Source: Umezawaea tangerina
Lineage (GTDB): Bacteria > Actinomycetota > Actinomycetes > Mycobacteriales > Pseudonocardiaceae
DNA length: 64,000 bases
Direction of reading: 5' to 3'
Assembly (NCBI RefSeq): GCF_003002815.1
Contig: NZ_PVTF01000007.1
Span: 434,001 to 498,000 of the forward strand
Under the pieces are notes generated by a model. That model did no database searches. It was given only the letters and a program-made list of their open reading frames with translations, and was not told where the DNA came from. How positions within the stretch are numbered: position 1 is the stretch's first letter; each line of letters opens with the position of its first letter. A program made the translations under genes and the position numbers. Positions 7,528 to 16,992 of this stretch are shown here, in pieces.

Positions 7528-8475
7528 GTGGAAGCCCGGCACCTGCGCTACGCCCTCGCCCTCGCGGAGCACCAGCACTTCGGTCGCGCCGCCCGCTCGC
7601 TCGGCATCGCCCAGCCCCCGCTGTCGACCCAGATCGCCGCCCTCGAACGGGAGATCGGCGAACTGCTGTTCGACCGCACGTCCCGCGGGGTCGTCCCGAC
7701 CGCCGCGGGCGAGGCGTTCCTGGCCCGCGCGCGGGCCGCCCTCGCCGAGATGACCCTCGCCTCCGTCGACGCGGGCCGCGCGGCCCGCGGGGAGACCGGG
7801 AGGCTGCGGATCGGGTTCACCGGGTCCGCGCTGCTCGACCCGCTGCCGGGGGTGCTCGGCCGGTTCCGCCGGACCCACCCCGGCGTCCGGCTCGCGTTGC
7901 AGGAGCTGGACAGCGCGACCGGCACCGCGGCGCTGCTGGCGGGCGAGCTCGACGTGGCGGTGGGACGCGGGAACCCGCGCGGCGTCGGGGCGGAGGACCT
8001 GCTCACCGTGTCGATCGGGACCGACCACCTGGTCGCGGTCGTGTCGGTGGCGCACCCCTTCGCCGGGCGGTCGGCCGTAGAACTCGACCAGCTGGCCGCG
8101 GAGGACCTGATCGTGAGCCCGGACGCGGCGGCCTCCTACCTGCGGCCCGTCTTCGGGGCGGACCGCGCGCCGCTCGACGGCGCCACGCTCGCCCGCGACG
8201 TCCACACGATCGCCGGGCTCGCCGCGTGCTGCGCGGGCGTCGGGCTGGGACCGAACCGGATGCGGCTGATCGCCCGCACGGACATCCGGTTCTGCGACGT
8301 CGAGCCCCGCTACCGGCTGCCCGACCTGGCGATGTCGTTCCGGGCGGCCGACAGGTCCCCGGTGCTCGCGGCGTTCCTGTCGGTCGTGCGCCTCAACTGC
8401 TCGGACGTCGGCTCCCGGCTGGACGACCTGCTCGCCCGGCACCCCTCGGTGGTCGCCGACGCGGCGAGGAGCTGA
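7528..8475 (+). CDS. LysR-family transcriptional regulator
   Basis: A 315-residue LysR regulator. The N-terminal winged helix is typical (RHLRYALALAEHQHFGRAARSLGIAQPPLSTQIAALE), followed by the linker helix and a periplasmic-binding-protein-like effector domain starting at GRLRIGFTGSALLD. The GTG start directly precedes the conserved EARHLRY and lies eight bases after the T-N11-A dyad. It is divergent from the hydrolase/DHA2 exporter genes, which are its likely targets. The effector is unknown. Confidence 0.9.
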   Translation: MEARHLRYALALAEHQHFGRAARSLGIAQPPLSTQIAALEREIGELLFDRTSRGVVPTAAGEAFLARARAALAEMTLASVDAGRAARGETGRLRIGFTGSALLDPLPGVLGRFRRTHPGVRLALQELDSATGTAALLAGELDVAVGRGNPRGVGAEDLLTVSIGTDHLVAVVSVAHPFAGRSAVELDQLAAEDLIVSPDAAASYLRPVFGADRAPLDGATLARDVHTIAGLAACCAGVGLGPNRMRLIARTDIRFCDVEPRYRLPDLAMSFRAADRSPVLAAFLSVVRLNCSDVGSRLDDLLARHPSVVADAARS

Positions 8476-8586
8476 CGCGGGCGGACCCGTGGCAGACCTT
8501 GGTCATCTTCGTTGACCGCGTCCGTCCACAGTGCCACGTTGGAGATGGGGAGTCCGACTGTCCGAACCAGTGTCCGTGGAGATCTC

Positions 8587-10035
8587 ATGACGGTGCCGCA
8601 CGCCCGCGACGGCCGGACCCCCGACGGCGGCTACGACCACGTCGTGGTGGGCGCGGGGAGCGCGGGGTGCGTGGTCGCCGCCCGGCTGGCCGAGAACCCC
8701 GACGCCAGGGTGCTGCTGCTGGAGGCGGGAAGCGCGACCCCGCGCACCGTCGCGCCCGTCGACTGGCTGTCGCTGAGGGGGTCGGACGCGGACTGGCGGG
8801 ACAAGACGCTCCCGGAGCACGGACGCCCCTTCGACTGGCCGCGCGGGAAGGGGCTGGGCGGGTCGTCGGCGATCAACGGCATGGTGTTCGCCAGGGGGCA
8901 CCGGGACGGCTACGACTGGGGGAAGGGCTGGGAGTTCGACGACCTGCTGCCGTACTTCCGGCGCAGCGAGCACGCCCCCGCCGGGGACCCGGGGCTGCGC
9001 GGGGTCGGCGGCCCGCTGCGGGTGGCGCCCGCGGCGCGGCGGCACCCGACCGCGCAGGCCTACCTGGACGCCGCCGCGGAGGCGGGGCACCGGCGCGCGA
9101 CGGACATCAGCGGAGGCCTCGAGGAGGGGTTCGGCTGGGTGGACCTGAACATCGTCGACGGCCGCAGGCAGAGCGCCGCGGACGCCTACCTGCGCGCACG
9201 CGACAACCTCCACGTGGTGGCGGGCGCACAGGTCCGGCGGCTCGTCGTGGACGGTGACCGGGCCACCGGCGTCGAGTACACCGTTGGGGGACAGCACGTC
9301 CGCGTCGGGGCGGCCGAGGTCGTGCTCTGCGCGGGCACCATCGGGACGGCGCACCTGCTGCTGCTGAGCGGGATCGGGCCCGCCGACCACCTGCGGGACA
9401 AGGGGATCGACGTGGTAGCGGACCTGCCGGGGGTGGGGGAGAACCTGCACGACCACCCGGTCAGCTTCGTCGTGCACAGCGCCGCGCGGCCGGTCCCGCG
9501 GGGCGTGAACAACAACATCGAGGCCATCGGCCTGCTGCGCAGCGACCCCGCGCTGGAAGCCCCCGACCTGCAGTCGTTCCTCACCGCTCCGGCGGCCGAC
9601 GGCCTCTACGCGCTCAGCGTCGCGCTGATGACCCCGCACAGCCGCGGCCGACTGCGCCTGACGGACAACGGGGTCGCGTTGTCCCCCGGCTACCTGACCG
9701 ACCCGCGGGACGTGCGGGCGATGGTCGCCGGCCTGGAGCTCGTGCGCGAGATCGGCGCGGCAAGCGCTTTCACCCCGTGGCGCGGAGCGGAGCTGGAGTC
9801 GGGTGGCGAGGAGTACCTGAAGGCCACCCTCACGTCGTACTACCACTACGCGGGCACGTGCGCGCTGGGCGAGGACGAGATGTCCGTGGTGGACCGGGAG
9901 CTGCGCGTGCACGGCATCGCCGGGCTGCGGGTCGCGGACGCCTCGGTGATCCCGCGGATCCCGTCGGCCAACACCCACGCGACGGTGGTGGCGATCGCGG
10001 AACGGGCGGCGGACCTCATCGGCGCGACGGCGTAG
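8587..10035 (+). CDS. GMC-family FAD oxidoreductase (choline dehydrogenase-like)
   Basis: A 482-residue glucose-methanol-choline oxidoreductase that should oxidise an alcohol to an aldehyde or ketone. The FAD motif is VVGAGSAGCVVAARLAE near residue 20. The GMC signature GLGGSSAINGMVFARGH follows near 90. The C-terminal active-site pair is the His of YHYAGTC and the second residue in ANTHATVV. GGAG lies five bases before the ATG, and an earlier ATG in frame lacks a site. BetA-like, PEG-dehydrogenase-like or other alcohols are possible substrates. The gene stands alone downstream of the LysR gene, with no obvious partner. Confidence 0.88.
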   Translation: MTVPHARDGRTPDGGYDHVVVGAGSAGCVVAARLAENPDARVLLLEAGSATPRTVAPVDWLSLRGSDADWRDKTLPEHGRPFDWPRGKGLGGSSAINGMVFARGHRDGYDWGKGWEFDDLLPYFRRSEHAPAGDPGLRGVGGPLRVAPAARRHPTAQAYLDAAAEAGHRRATDISGGLEEGFGWVDLNIVDGRRQSAADAYLRARDNLHVVAGAQVRRLVVDGDRATGVEYTVGGQHVRVGAAEVVLCAGTIGTAHLLLLSGIGPADHLRDKGIDVVADLPGVGENLHDHPVSFVVHSAARPVPRGVNNNIEAIGLLRSDPALEAPDLQSFLTAPAADGLYALSVALMTPHSRGRLRLTDNGVALSPGYLTDPRDVRAMVAGLELVREIGAASAFTPWRGAELESGGEEYLKATLTSYYHYAGTCALGEDEMSVVDRELRVHGIAGLRVADASVIPRIPSANTHATVVAIAERAADLIGATA

Positions 10036-10508
10036 GGCCGACCGCGCCGCTGACGGCGGGCTCCGCGTGGACCGGCTGGTCGGCGACGTCGTGGGCGGGT
10101 GACCACCACTCTGGTGGTCCGGCCGGGTACCCATCGCGAGCCGACCAGGCCGTTCCGCGGCGCCACCTCTCGCCAACGTCGACGGGCAGCGCAAGGACAT
10201 CGTCGCGCTACGGCTGTTCCCGACCACCGAGGGTGATGCCCGCCGCGCCTTACCCCGGCGCCGGGAAGCGCGTGTCACCGGGCCGGTTGCCCGGTGGTGG
10301 AGCCCGTTGTGGAAAGTTCGTCGCACAAGTGGTGCAACCACATGGTGCGTCGGACGTCTAGGGAAACGTGTGCCCGGATGGACTCCGGGCACACCGGAGG
10401 CCCGCCGCGGGGTGAACCCGTCTCGCGGAGGTCCTCCACACCCCGAGAACAGGCGATGGACGACCACCGAACCGCGCACGCCCGTGCGCCGGTCTGGGAG
10501 GCCTTTTA
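10036..10508. other. 473-bp intergenic region with hairpins
   Basis: No convincing gene is present. A dyad GACCACC/GGTGGTC with a 5-base loop lies at 10101-10119, soon after the GMC gene, and may serve as its terminator. GTGGT-GCA-ACCAC is at 10329-10341. A strong hairpin at 10368-10394 has perfect 11-bp arms (GTGTGCCCGGA/TCCGGGCACAC) and a 5-base loop, about 115 bp before the PBP start. It has no T-run and could be a leader structure or attenuator for the PBP gene. Confidence 0.5.
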
Positions 10509-13319
10509 GTGAACGACCAGCACGACGACAGACAGCGTGGCGAGGAGCCGCAGTGGCCGACCGGGGACGACCCGGACGGCGGCTCCGCGGGGCGGCGCCA
10601 CGACGCCCCGGACCGCGGGGGCGCCCGGAACCCCTCCCCGCGGCCGGGCACACCGCCCGGTGGGCTCCCGCCCAGGGGCGGCGTCCCCCCGCGTCCCGAC
10701 ACGCCCCCCGGTGGAGGCCGCCCCCGGCAGGGCCCTCCGCCCGGCGCCATGAACCAGGGGCCGCCCCCACGCGGACCCGTGCCCCCCGGCGCGGGTGGTC
10801 CGCCACCCCAGGGCGGTCGTCCGCCGATGCCTCCCCGCAGGCCCCAGGCGCCCCCTGGCGCAGGCGGCCGTCCCCCGGTACCCCCCGGTCCCGGCGGGCG
10901 TCCTCCCGTGCCTCCCGGCGGCCCCCGGCCCGGTGGACCCGGTGCACCCCCGCCCACGGGGAACAAGGCCGACGAGCTGACCGACCTGCTCGAGCCGGTG
11001 CGCCCGCCCTCGGCGCGCGAACCGGACCTGCTCACGCACCGCGAGCCCGAGGAGCCGCCGCTGGACGTCGAGGACGACGTCTACGACGACGAGCTCGACG
11101 CCGAGGAGCTGAGCGAGGAGGAGGAGCGGCGCCTGCGCAAGAAGAAGATCTGGCGGCGCGTCCGCCGGATCACCTACGTCGCCGCGGGCCTGGCGATCCT
11201 GACCCCGGTGGTCGCCTTCGCGATCGCCTACCAGGTCGTGGACGTCCCCGACCCGGCCGAGGTGGCCTCGCGCCAGGACAAGGCCGTGACCATCCTCTAC
11301 TCCGACAACTCGGAGATGGCGAAGATCGCGCCGCAGGGGTCGAACCGCGAGCTGCTCGCGATCGACGACCCCGACCTCACCGAGGACGTCAAGCACGCCG
11401 TCTTCGCGGCCGAGGACGCCACGTTCGAGACCAACCCCGGCTTCGACTTCAAGGCCATCGGGCGAGCGGTCTGGATCCAGGTCACCGGCGGTGAGAGCGG
11501 TGGCTCCGGCCTGACCCAGCAGTACGTGAAGAAGGCGACCGAGAACGAGGAGCAGACCCTCTCCCGGAAGTTCACCGAGGTCGTCAAGGCCTACAAGATG
11601 AGCAACCAGAAGAGCAAGTCGGAGATCCTGGCCGCGTACCTGAACACGATCTACCAGGGACGGTCGGCGTTCGGCATCAAGGCCGCCGCGCAGATGTACT
11701 ACAAGAAGGACGTCAAGGACCTCACGGCGTCCGAGGCCGCGCTGATCGCGGGCATGATCCAGAACCCCAGCCGCTCGGAGGAGGAGAAGTACCCCGTCAA
11801 GCGGTGGGAGTTCGTGATGGGTCAGATGGTGGACAAGGGGTGGATCACCAAGGAGTACCGCGACAGCCAGTCCTTCCCCAAGCCCGTGCCGCTGGCCGAC
11901 GTGCAGCAGAACGCGCTGGAGGGCGTTCGCGCCCACATCCAGGCCCAGGTCGAGGCCGAGATGGAGAGTCCCGGGATCGGGATGACTATGGAGAAGGCGC
12001 TCAAGCAGGGTGTCGTCGTCCACACGACCATCGACCCGAAGATGCAGGACGCCTCCGAGGCGGCCGTGCGCGAGGTCATGCAGGGCCAGCCGGAGAACCT
12101 CCGGTACTCGTTGACCGCGATCGACCCGACCTCCGGTGCGGTGCGCGCTTACTGGGCGGGCAACGACGGGGTGGGCATCGACTACAACAAGGGCACGCTC
12201 CAGGAGCCCGGCTCGTCGTTCAAGCCGTTCGACCTGGTCGCCGCGCTCCAGCAGGGGCACGGTGTCGGCGAGGTCTACGACGGCAGCTCCCCGCGGACGT
12301 TCCCCGGTCGTGAGACGAACCCGGTGAAGAACGCCGAGGGGGTCCACTGCGACGTGCCGAAGCAGTGCAGCGTGCGCGAGGCGATGGTCAAGTCGGTGAA
12401 CACGGTGTTCTACGACATGGCCGTGAACAAGGTCACCACCAAGAAGGTCGCCGAGGCGGCGTTCCAGGCGGGCATCCCCGAGGAGGTCTCCGTCAACGGC
12501 GGCGACCCGCAGAAGCTCCTCGCGGGGGAGAACGGCGACGCGCCCGACGGCAACATCTCCATCGGCGGTGGCAAGACGCTCGTGCGCCCGTTCGACATGA
12601 CGGTGGCGTACGCCACGTTCGCGGCCAGGGGCACCTACCACGAGCCGTTCTTCATCACGAAGATCGAGAGCCCGGACGGGAAGCTGCTGCACGAGCACGC
12701 CGACAAGTCCAAGCCGGCGTTCGACGCCGAGGCGTCCAAGAGCGAGCAGATCGCGGACAACGTCACCGACGTGCTCAAGGACATCCCGAAGGCCAGCACC
12801 CGGACGATCTGCGCCGGCGGCCGCGAGTGCGCCGGCAAGACCGGCACGCACGAGCTCGACGGCGTGGACAACTCGAAGGCGTGGATGGTCGGCTACGTGC
12901 CGACGCTCGCCGCGGGTGTCTACATGGGAACGGAGGCGGGCAACGTCGCGCTGCGCAACGCCGACGACGCCCCGATCTTCGGATCCGGCCTGCCGGGCCA
13001 GATCTGGAAGGCCTTCATGGACAAGGCCCTGGACGGCGCCCCGAAGGACACGTTCCCGAAACCCAAGATGATCGGCCAGTCGGAGCCCCCGGCGCCGTCC
13101 ACCGAGGTGTCGTCGGTCGTGACGACGACCGAGGTGACGACGACCGAGGAGTCCGAAGAGGAGACGACGGAGACCACGACCAGCACGACCACCGCCACCA
13201 CGACGACGACCACGACGGCGGGCTGCGGCAAGCCGACCTGCCCGCCCGTCATCACGGGCACGTCCGGCGCGACAGCCGGTGCGGGACAGGGCAACGGGCG
13301 AAGTCCGAACGACCCCTGA
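10509..13319 (+). CDS. Class A penicillin-binding protein (bifunctional glycosyltransferase/transpeptidase, PonA-like)
   Basis: A 936-residue peptidoglycan synthase. About 210 cytoplasmic residues open it: a Pro/Gly-rich part, then an acidic patch (about 190-210). One membrane helix follows near 220-242. The GT51 glycosyltransferase domain has its catalytic Glu in VFAAEDATFETNPGFD (near 300) and the motif GGSGLTQQ. The transpeptidase domain has SSFK (near 568), SVN (near 628) and KTGT (near 776). The C-terminus is a Thr/Glu-rich tail with two Cys (CGKPTC). N instead of H after the glycosyltransferase ED motif also occurs in actinobacterial PonA proteins. It builds cell wall at the outer membrane face. 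A clear terminator follows. Confidence 0.93.
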   Translation: MNDQHDDRQRGEEPQWPTGDDPDGGSAGRRHDAPDRGGARNPSPRPGTPPGGLPPRGGVPPRPDTPPGGGRPRQGPPPGAMNQGPPPRGPVPPGAGGPPPQGGRPPMPPRRPQAPPGAGGRPPVPPGPGGRPPVPPGGPRPGGPGAPPPTGNKADELTDLLEPVRPPSAREPDLLTHREPEEPPLDVEDDVYDDELDAEELSEEEERRLRKKKIWRRVRRITYVAAGLAILTPVVAFAIAYQVVDVPDPAEVASRQDKAVTILYSDNSEMAKIAPQGSNRELLAIDDPDLTEDVKHAVFAAEDATFETNPGFDFKAIGRAVWIQVTGGESGGSGLTQQYVKKATENEEQTLSRKFTEVVKAYKMSNQKSKSEILAAYLNTIYQGRSAFGIKAAAQMYYKKDVKDLTASEAALIAGMIQNPSRSEEEKYPVKRWEFVMGQMVDKGWITKEYRDSQSFPKPVPLADVQQNALEGVRAHIQAQVEAEMESPGIGMTMEKALKQGVVVHTTIDPKMQDASEAAVREVMQGQPENLRYSLTAIDPTSGAVRAYWAGNDGVGIDYNKGTLQEPGSSFKPFDLVAALQQGHGVGEVYDGSSPRTFPGRETNPVKNAEGVHCDVPKQCSVREAMVKSVNTVFYDMAVNKVTTKKVAEAAFQAGIPEEVSVNGGDPQKLLAGENGDAPDGNISIGGGKTLVRPFDMTVAYATFAARGTYHEPFFITKIESPDGKLLHEHADKSKPAFDAEASKSEQIADNVTDVLKDIPKASTRTICAGGRECAGKTGTHELDGVDNSKAWMVGYVPTLAAGVYMGTEAGNVALRNADDAPIFGSGLPGQIWKAFMDKALDGAPKDTFPKPKMIGQSEPPAPSTEVSSVVTTTEVTTTEESEEETTETTTSTTTATTTTTTTAGCGKPTCPPVITGTSGATAGAGQGNGRSPNDP

Positions 13320-13334
13320 TCCGGTGGGACGGAG

Positions 13335-13370
13335 GGCCCCGACGCGTCGCGCGTCGGGGCCTTCGTCGTT
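13335..13370 (+). terminator. Rho-independent terminator after the PBP gene
   Basis: The perfect 11-bp arms GGCCCCGACGC and GCGTCGGGGCC are separated by GTCGC and followed by TTCGTCGTT. It starts 16 bp after the PBP stop codon and isolates that gene from the downstream methionine importer. Confidence 0.85.
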
Positions 13371-13514
13371 CCCGGTCCTTTATCACGGATCCGCCTTCCG
13401 GCCGAACGATCTCGCATGGCAGGACGACATGCTTTGCCGGGCAAGGACTTCTACTGTCACCGGCGCGCACCCGTGTCCACGGTGGTCGCGCGGAGTCCAG
13501 GGAGAAGGGATCCG

Positions 13515-14426
13515 ATGTCCGAGCAACTCGTCGAGGCGCCGAAGAAGAGGCTGGGGCTGTTCGCGGTCGTCGGTGTGGTCGTGGTCGTGCTGGTCGCGGG
13601 GATCGTGTTCGCGGTCACCCGCGGTGGGGCCGAGGAGAAGGCGGTGCGGATCGGTGTGGTCGGTGCCGGCGACCCGTACTGGTCCGCCTACGTGAAGGCG
13701 GCGGGCGACCAGGGGATCAAGGTCGAGGTGGTGGACTTCACCGACTACGCCCAGCCGAACCCGGCGCTGGCCGAGGGTGAGATCGACCTGAACCAGTTCC
13801 AGCACATCGTCTACCTCGCCGACTACAACGTGTCGAACAAGAAGGACCTGGTGCCCGTCGGGGCCACCGCCATCTACCCGCTGGGCCTGTACTCGAAGAA
13901 GTACCCGTCCGCGGCGGAGGTCCCGGCCGGTGCGACGGTGGCGGTGCCGAACGACGCCAGCAACCAGGGCAGGGGACTGCTGGTGCTGCAGGCGGCCGGG
14001 CTGGTGAAGCTGAAGTCCGGTGGCACGATCTTCTCCGACCTCACCGACGTCGACGAGGCCGCGTCCAAGGTGAAGGTCACGGCGCTCGACGCCGCGCTGA
14101 CCGCCACCTCGCTGGACGACCTGGCCGCGGCGATCATCAACAACGACTTCGTGGAGAAGGCGGGGCTGTCCTTCGACAAGGCGATCGCCAAGGACGACCC
14201 GGCCGACCCGAAGGCGGTGCCGTACGTCAACGTCTTCGCGGCCCGCGAGCAGGACAAGGACAACCCGACCTACACCAAGCTCGTCGAGATCTACCAGAAC
14301 AGCCGGGAAGTGCTCGACGGTGTGAAGGAGGTCTCCGGTGGCACCGCGGTGTTCGCCAAGACCCCGGCGGGCGACCTGCGGAAGTCGCTGGACGACGTCG
14401 AGAAGATCACGGCGGAGCGGAAGTAG
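13515..14426 (+). CDS. metQ: MetQ/NlpA-family methionine-binding protein of an ABC importer
   Basis: A 303-residue substrate-binding protein for methionine uptake. The family hallmark DYAQPNPALAEGEIDLNQFQ is present near residue 90. The usual lipoprotein signal is missing: residues 13-34 form a hydrophobic helix with no lipobox Cys, so the protein seems to be held by a signal anchor. The ATG follows a GGAGAAGG site. metN starts 6 bp after the stop and metI overlaps metN, so all three form an operon. D- and L-methionine are the family substrates, and specificity is not resolved here. Confidence 0.88.
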   Translation: MSEQLVEAPKKRLGLFAVVGVVVVVLVAGIVFAVTRGGAEEKAVRIGVVGAGDPYWSAYVKAAGDQGIKVEVVDFTDYAQPNPALAEGEIDLNQFQHIVYLADYNVSNKKDLVPVGATAIYPLGLYSKKYPSAAEVPAGATVAVPNDASNQGRGLLVLQAAGLVKLKSGGTIFSDLTDVDEAASKVKVTALDAALTATSLDDLAAAIINNDFVEKAGLSFDKAIAKDDPADPKAVPYVNVFAAREQDKDNPTYTKLVEIYQNSREVLDGVKEVSGGTAVFAKTPAGDLRKSLDDVEKITAERK

Positions 14427-14431
14427 CCGCG

Positions 14432-15460
14432 ATGGCCATCATCGAACTGGACAACGTGTCCAAGGTCTTCCCGCGCGCCCACCGGGGTGCCGCCCCGGTG
14501 AGCGCGGTCGAGGACGTGACCCTGCACGTCGAGGAGGGGCAGATCGCGGGCGTCATCGGCTACTCCGGCGCGGGGAAGTCCACTTTGGTCCGCCTGGTCA
14601 ACGGCCTGGAGAAGACGACCTCGGGAACCGTCACCGTGGCCGGGACCACGATCACCGGTCTGCCGGAACGGCGCCTGCGGCAGGTCCGGCTGGGCATCGG
14701 CATGATCTTCCAGCAGTTCAACCTGCTGTCCTCGCGCACGGTGTGGGGCAACATCGCCTACCCGCTGCAGATCGCCAAGGTGCCCAAGGCGAAGCACCGG
14801 GAGCGGATCTCGGAGCTGCTGCACTTCGTCGGGCTGGCCGACAAGGCGCACAGCTACCCCGACCAGCTCTCCGGCGGGCAGAAGCAGCGGGTCGGCATCG
14901 CCAGGGCGCTGGCCACCTCGCCGAAGGTGCTGCTCGCCGACGAGGCGACCAGCGCGCTCGACCCGGAGACCACGCGGGACGTCCTGCGGCTGCTGAAGAA
15001 GGTCAACGCGGAGCTGGGCGTCACCACGGTGGTGATCACCCACGAGATGGAGGTGGTCCGCACCATCGCCGACCGGGTCGTCGTGATGGAGCGGGGCAGG
15101 GTCGTCGAGGACGGCAGCGCGTTCGACGTGTTCGCCCACCCCCAGCACGCCACCACGAAGCGGTTCGTCGGCACGCTGGTCGCCGACGTCCCCACCGGTG
15201 CGGCCCTGGAGTCGTTGCGGGCCAACCACACCGGCAGGCTCGTGACGCTGTCGTTCCGCGACGACTCGCTGCCGCAGTCGGAGGCGTTCGCGGAGCTGAT
15301 CGCGGGCGGCATCGGCTTCGAGCTCGTCCACGGAGGCATGGAGGACGTCCAGGGCCGGTCGTTCGGCAACCTCACGTTGGCGCTGCGCGGCCGGGACTCC
15401 GCCATCGACCTCGCGCTGATCAGGCTGCGCGCCAAGGTGCCGACCACGGAGGTGGGGTGA
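14432..15460 (+). CDS. metN: Methionine ABC importer ATP-binding protein
   Basis: A 342-residue ATPase energising methionine uptake. Walker A is GYSGAGKST, the signature is LSGGQKQR, Walker B is VLLADEATSALD and the H-loop is VVITHEM. After about residue 260 comes the NIL (ACT-like) domain typical of MetN, which senses intracellular methionine and shuts transport down. Its TGA overlaps the ATG of the permease gene by ATGA. Confidence 0.93.
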   Translation: MAIIELDNVSKVFPRAHRGAAPVSAVEDVTLHVEEGQIAGVIGYSGAGKSTLVRLVNGLEKTTSGTVTVAGTTITGLPERRLRQVRLGIGMIFQQFNLLSSRTVWGNIAYPLQIAKVPKAKHRERISELLHFVGLADKAHSYPDQLSGGQKQRVGIARALATSPKVLLADEATSALDPETTRDVLRLLKKVNAELGVTTVVITHEMEVVRTIADRVVVMERGRVVEDGSAFDVFAHPQHATTKRFVGTLVADVPTGAALESLRANHTGRLVTLSFRDDSLPQSEAFAELIAGGIGFELVHGGMEDVQGRSFGNLTLALRGRDSAIDLALIRLRAKVPTTEVG

Positions 15461-16119
15461 TGGACCGCCTCGTCGAGCTCCAGCCGCTGTTCTGGCAGTC
15501 GACCCTCGAGACGCTCTACATCGTCGGGATCACGCTGGCGTTCGGCGGGGTCGGCGGTCTCGTCATCGGCGTCGCCCTGTACGTCACCCGCCGCGGCGGG
15601 ATCCTCGCCAACGCCCCGGTGTCGGTGGGGCTCAACCTGCTGGTGAACTTCTTCCGGCCCATCCCGTTCGTCATCTTCATCGGCGCCGTCCAACCCCTGG
15701 CCCGGCTCGTCGTGGGCATCGGCATCGGCAACAAGGCGATCATCTTCGCCCTGTCGCTCGCCGCCGCGTTCGGCATCAGCCGCATCGTGGAGCAGAACCT
15801 GGTCGGCGTCGACCCCGGTGTCGTCGAGGCGGCCAGGGCCATGGGCGCGGGTCGGCCGCGGATCATCTTCGGCGTGCTCATCCCGGAAGCCCTCGGCCCA
15901 CTGGTCCTGGGCTACACCTTCGTCTTCGTCGCCCTCGTGGACATGTCTGCCATCGCCGGCGTCATCGGCGGCGGCGGACTCGGCAACTTCGCGCTCGTCT
16001 ACGGCTACCGCCAGTTCAACCCGGCGGTGACCTGGGGCGCGGTGGTGGCGATCGTCGTGATCGTGCAGGTCGCGCAGTTCGCTGGCAACCTGCTGGCCAG
16101 GAAGGTGCTTCGCCGCTGA
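15460..16119 (+). CDS. metI: Methionine ABC importer permease
   Basis: A 219-residue membrane permease with about five transmembrane helices, beginning QPLFWQSTLETLYIVGITL as in MetI proteins. The cytoplasmic EAA loop reads VEAARAMGAGRPRIIFGVLIPEA and docks the MetN ATPase. The start is set by the ATGA overlap with metN. It completes the MetQ-MetN-MetI importer. Confidence 0.93.
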   Translation: MDRLVELQPLFWQSTLETLYIVGITLAFGGVGGLVIGVALYVTRRGGILANAPVSVGLNLLVNFFRPIPFVIFIGAVQPLARLVVGIGIGNKAIIFALSLAAAFGISRIVEQNLVGVDPGVVEAARAMGAGRPRIIFGVLIPEALGPLVLGYTFVFVALVDMSAIAGVIGGGGLGNFALVYGYRQFNPAVTWGAVVAIVVIVQVAQFAGNLLARKVLRR

Positions 16120-16271
16120 CCGATCAGCTCGCCGCGAGCAGTTCGGTGGGTCGCGGCGCACGCTCCAGACGACGTAGCCGTTGCCCAGCTGCATGTTGCC
16201 GCCATTCCACCTTCGCCCCCCTGGGCGGCGGCGTGGTCCCACCGTCGCCGCGCCCTGGCGAGCGGGCTGGA
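16120..16271. terminator. Convergent intergenic region with GC-rich hairpins
   Basis: This gap separates metI from the opposing VanZ-like gene. It holds a small hairpin GCTCG-CCG-CGAGC near 16128 and a long imperfect GC-rich stem at about 16223-16255. Either could end transcription from both sides. A short frame on the minus strand (GGNMQLGNGYVVWS) has no start and is not called. Confidence 0.4.
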
Positions 16272-16847
16272 TCAACGCGCGGCGGGGGCGAGGGGGGAGG
16301 TGGGCAGGGCGAGGTGGTGCAGGGGTGGCAGGGTGCGGAGGAGGAAGTAGCCGAGCAGGCCGCCGAGGGTGTTGGCGAGGAGGTCGTTGACGTCGACGGC
16401 GCGGCCGCTGCGAGCGATGGTGTAGATGAGGAGCTGGGTCGTCTCGATCGCGGCGCTGAACGCCAGCGCGCGGAGTGCGACGCCGCGCATGTCCAGGACC
16501 TTGGTGCTCACCAACGGGAGCAGGACGCCGAACGGGACGAGCATGGCGATGTTGAGGGTGAAGGAGGCGGGGTCGGCGGTGAGCAGGGGGATGGGGGCGA
16601 TCTGCTCGTACCAGGGGGACTGGTTGCCCCGGGGACCCAGGGCGTAGTCGATCGGGAACAGGGTGAAGTGGGCGACTCCCGCCAGGTACAGGGCGACTGC
16701 GCCGCGGGTGAGGAGGTGGCTACCGGTCCAGCCCGGTCGGTGTCGGGCGGCGTTGACCGCGAGCACGATCGCGAACAGGGCGAGGGCCGGTGCGAGGAGC
16801 CACCAGGACTCGATGCCCACACCTGCGTAGCCGACGTCGTCCCACAC
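16272..16847 (-). CDS. VanZ-family membrane protein
   Basis: A 191-residue protein with about five hydrophobic helices. The conserved VanZ segment is present: LNIAMLVPFGVLLPL, then AAIETTQLL and the final signature RAVDVNDLLANTLGGLLGY. VanZ proteins are linked to glycopeptide (teicoplanin) tolerance, but most chromosomal members have no proven role. AGGAGG lies seven bases before the GTG start. It is followed by a two-component pair in the same direction, without overlap. Confidence 0.87.
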   Translation of the reverse strand: MWDDVGYAGVGIESWWLLAPALALFAIVLAVNAARHRPGWTGSHLLTRGAVALYLAGVAHFTLFPIDYALGPRGNQSPWYEQIAPIPLLTADPASFTLNIAMLVPFGVLLPLVSTKVLDMRGVALRALAFSAAIETTQLLIYTIARSGRAVDVNDLLANTLGGLLGYFLLRTLPPLHHLALPTSPLAPAAR

Positions 16848-16992
16848 TGCCGAACCTCCTGTGCCGCCGGCGGATGTTGTGGCACCAGCGTGGTCGCGAC
16901 GGGCGTCCGCCGGCCTCTGCCGGGAGACCGGTCCGCCTCCGCCTTTCGGCCGAGGGTGGTGCGCCCGGCGGTCGGTCGTGCGGGGGAGGCGG

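Noticed and set aside
16120-16271. A short minus-strand frame with GGNMQLGNGYVVWS
   Set aside because: It has no start or ribosome site, is under 60 codons in a convergent gap, and I recognise no family.
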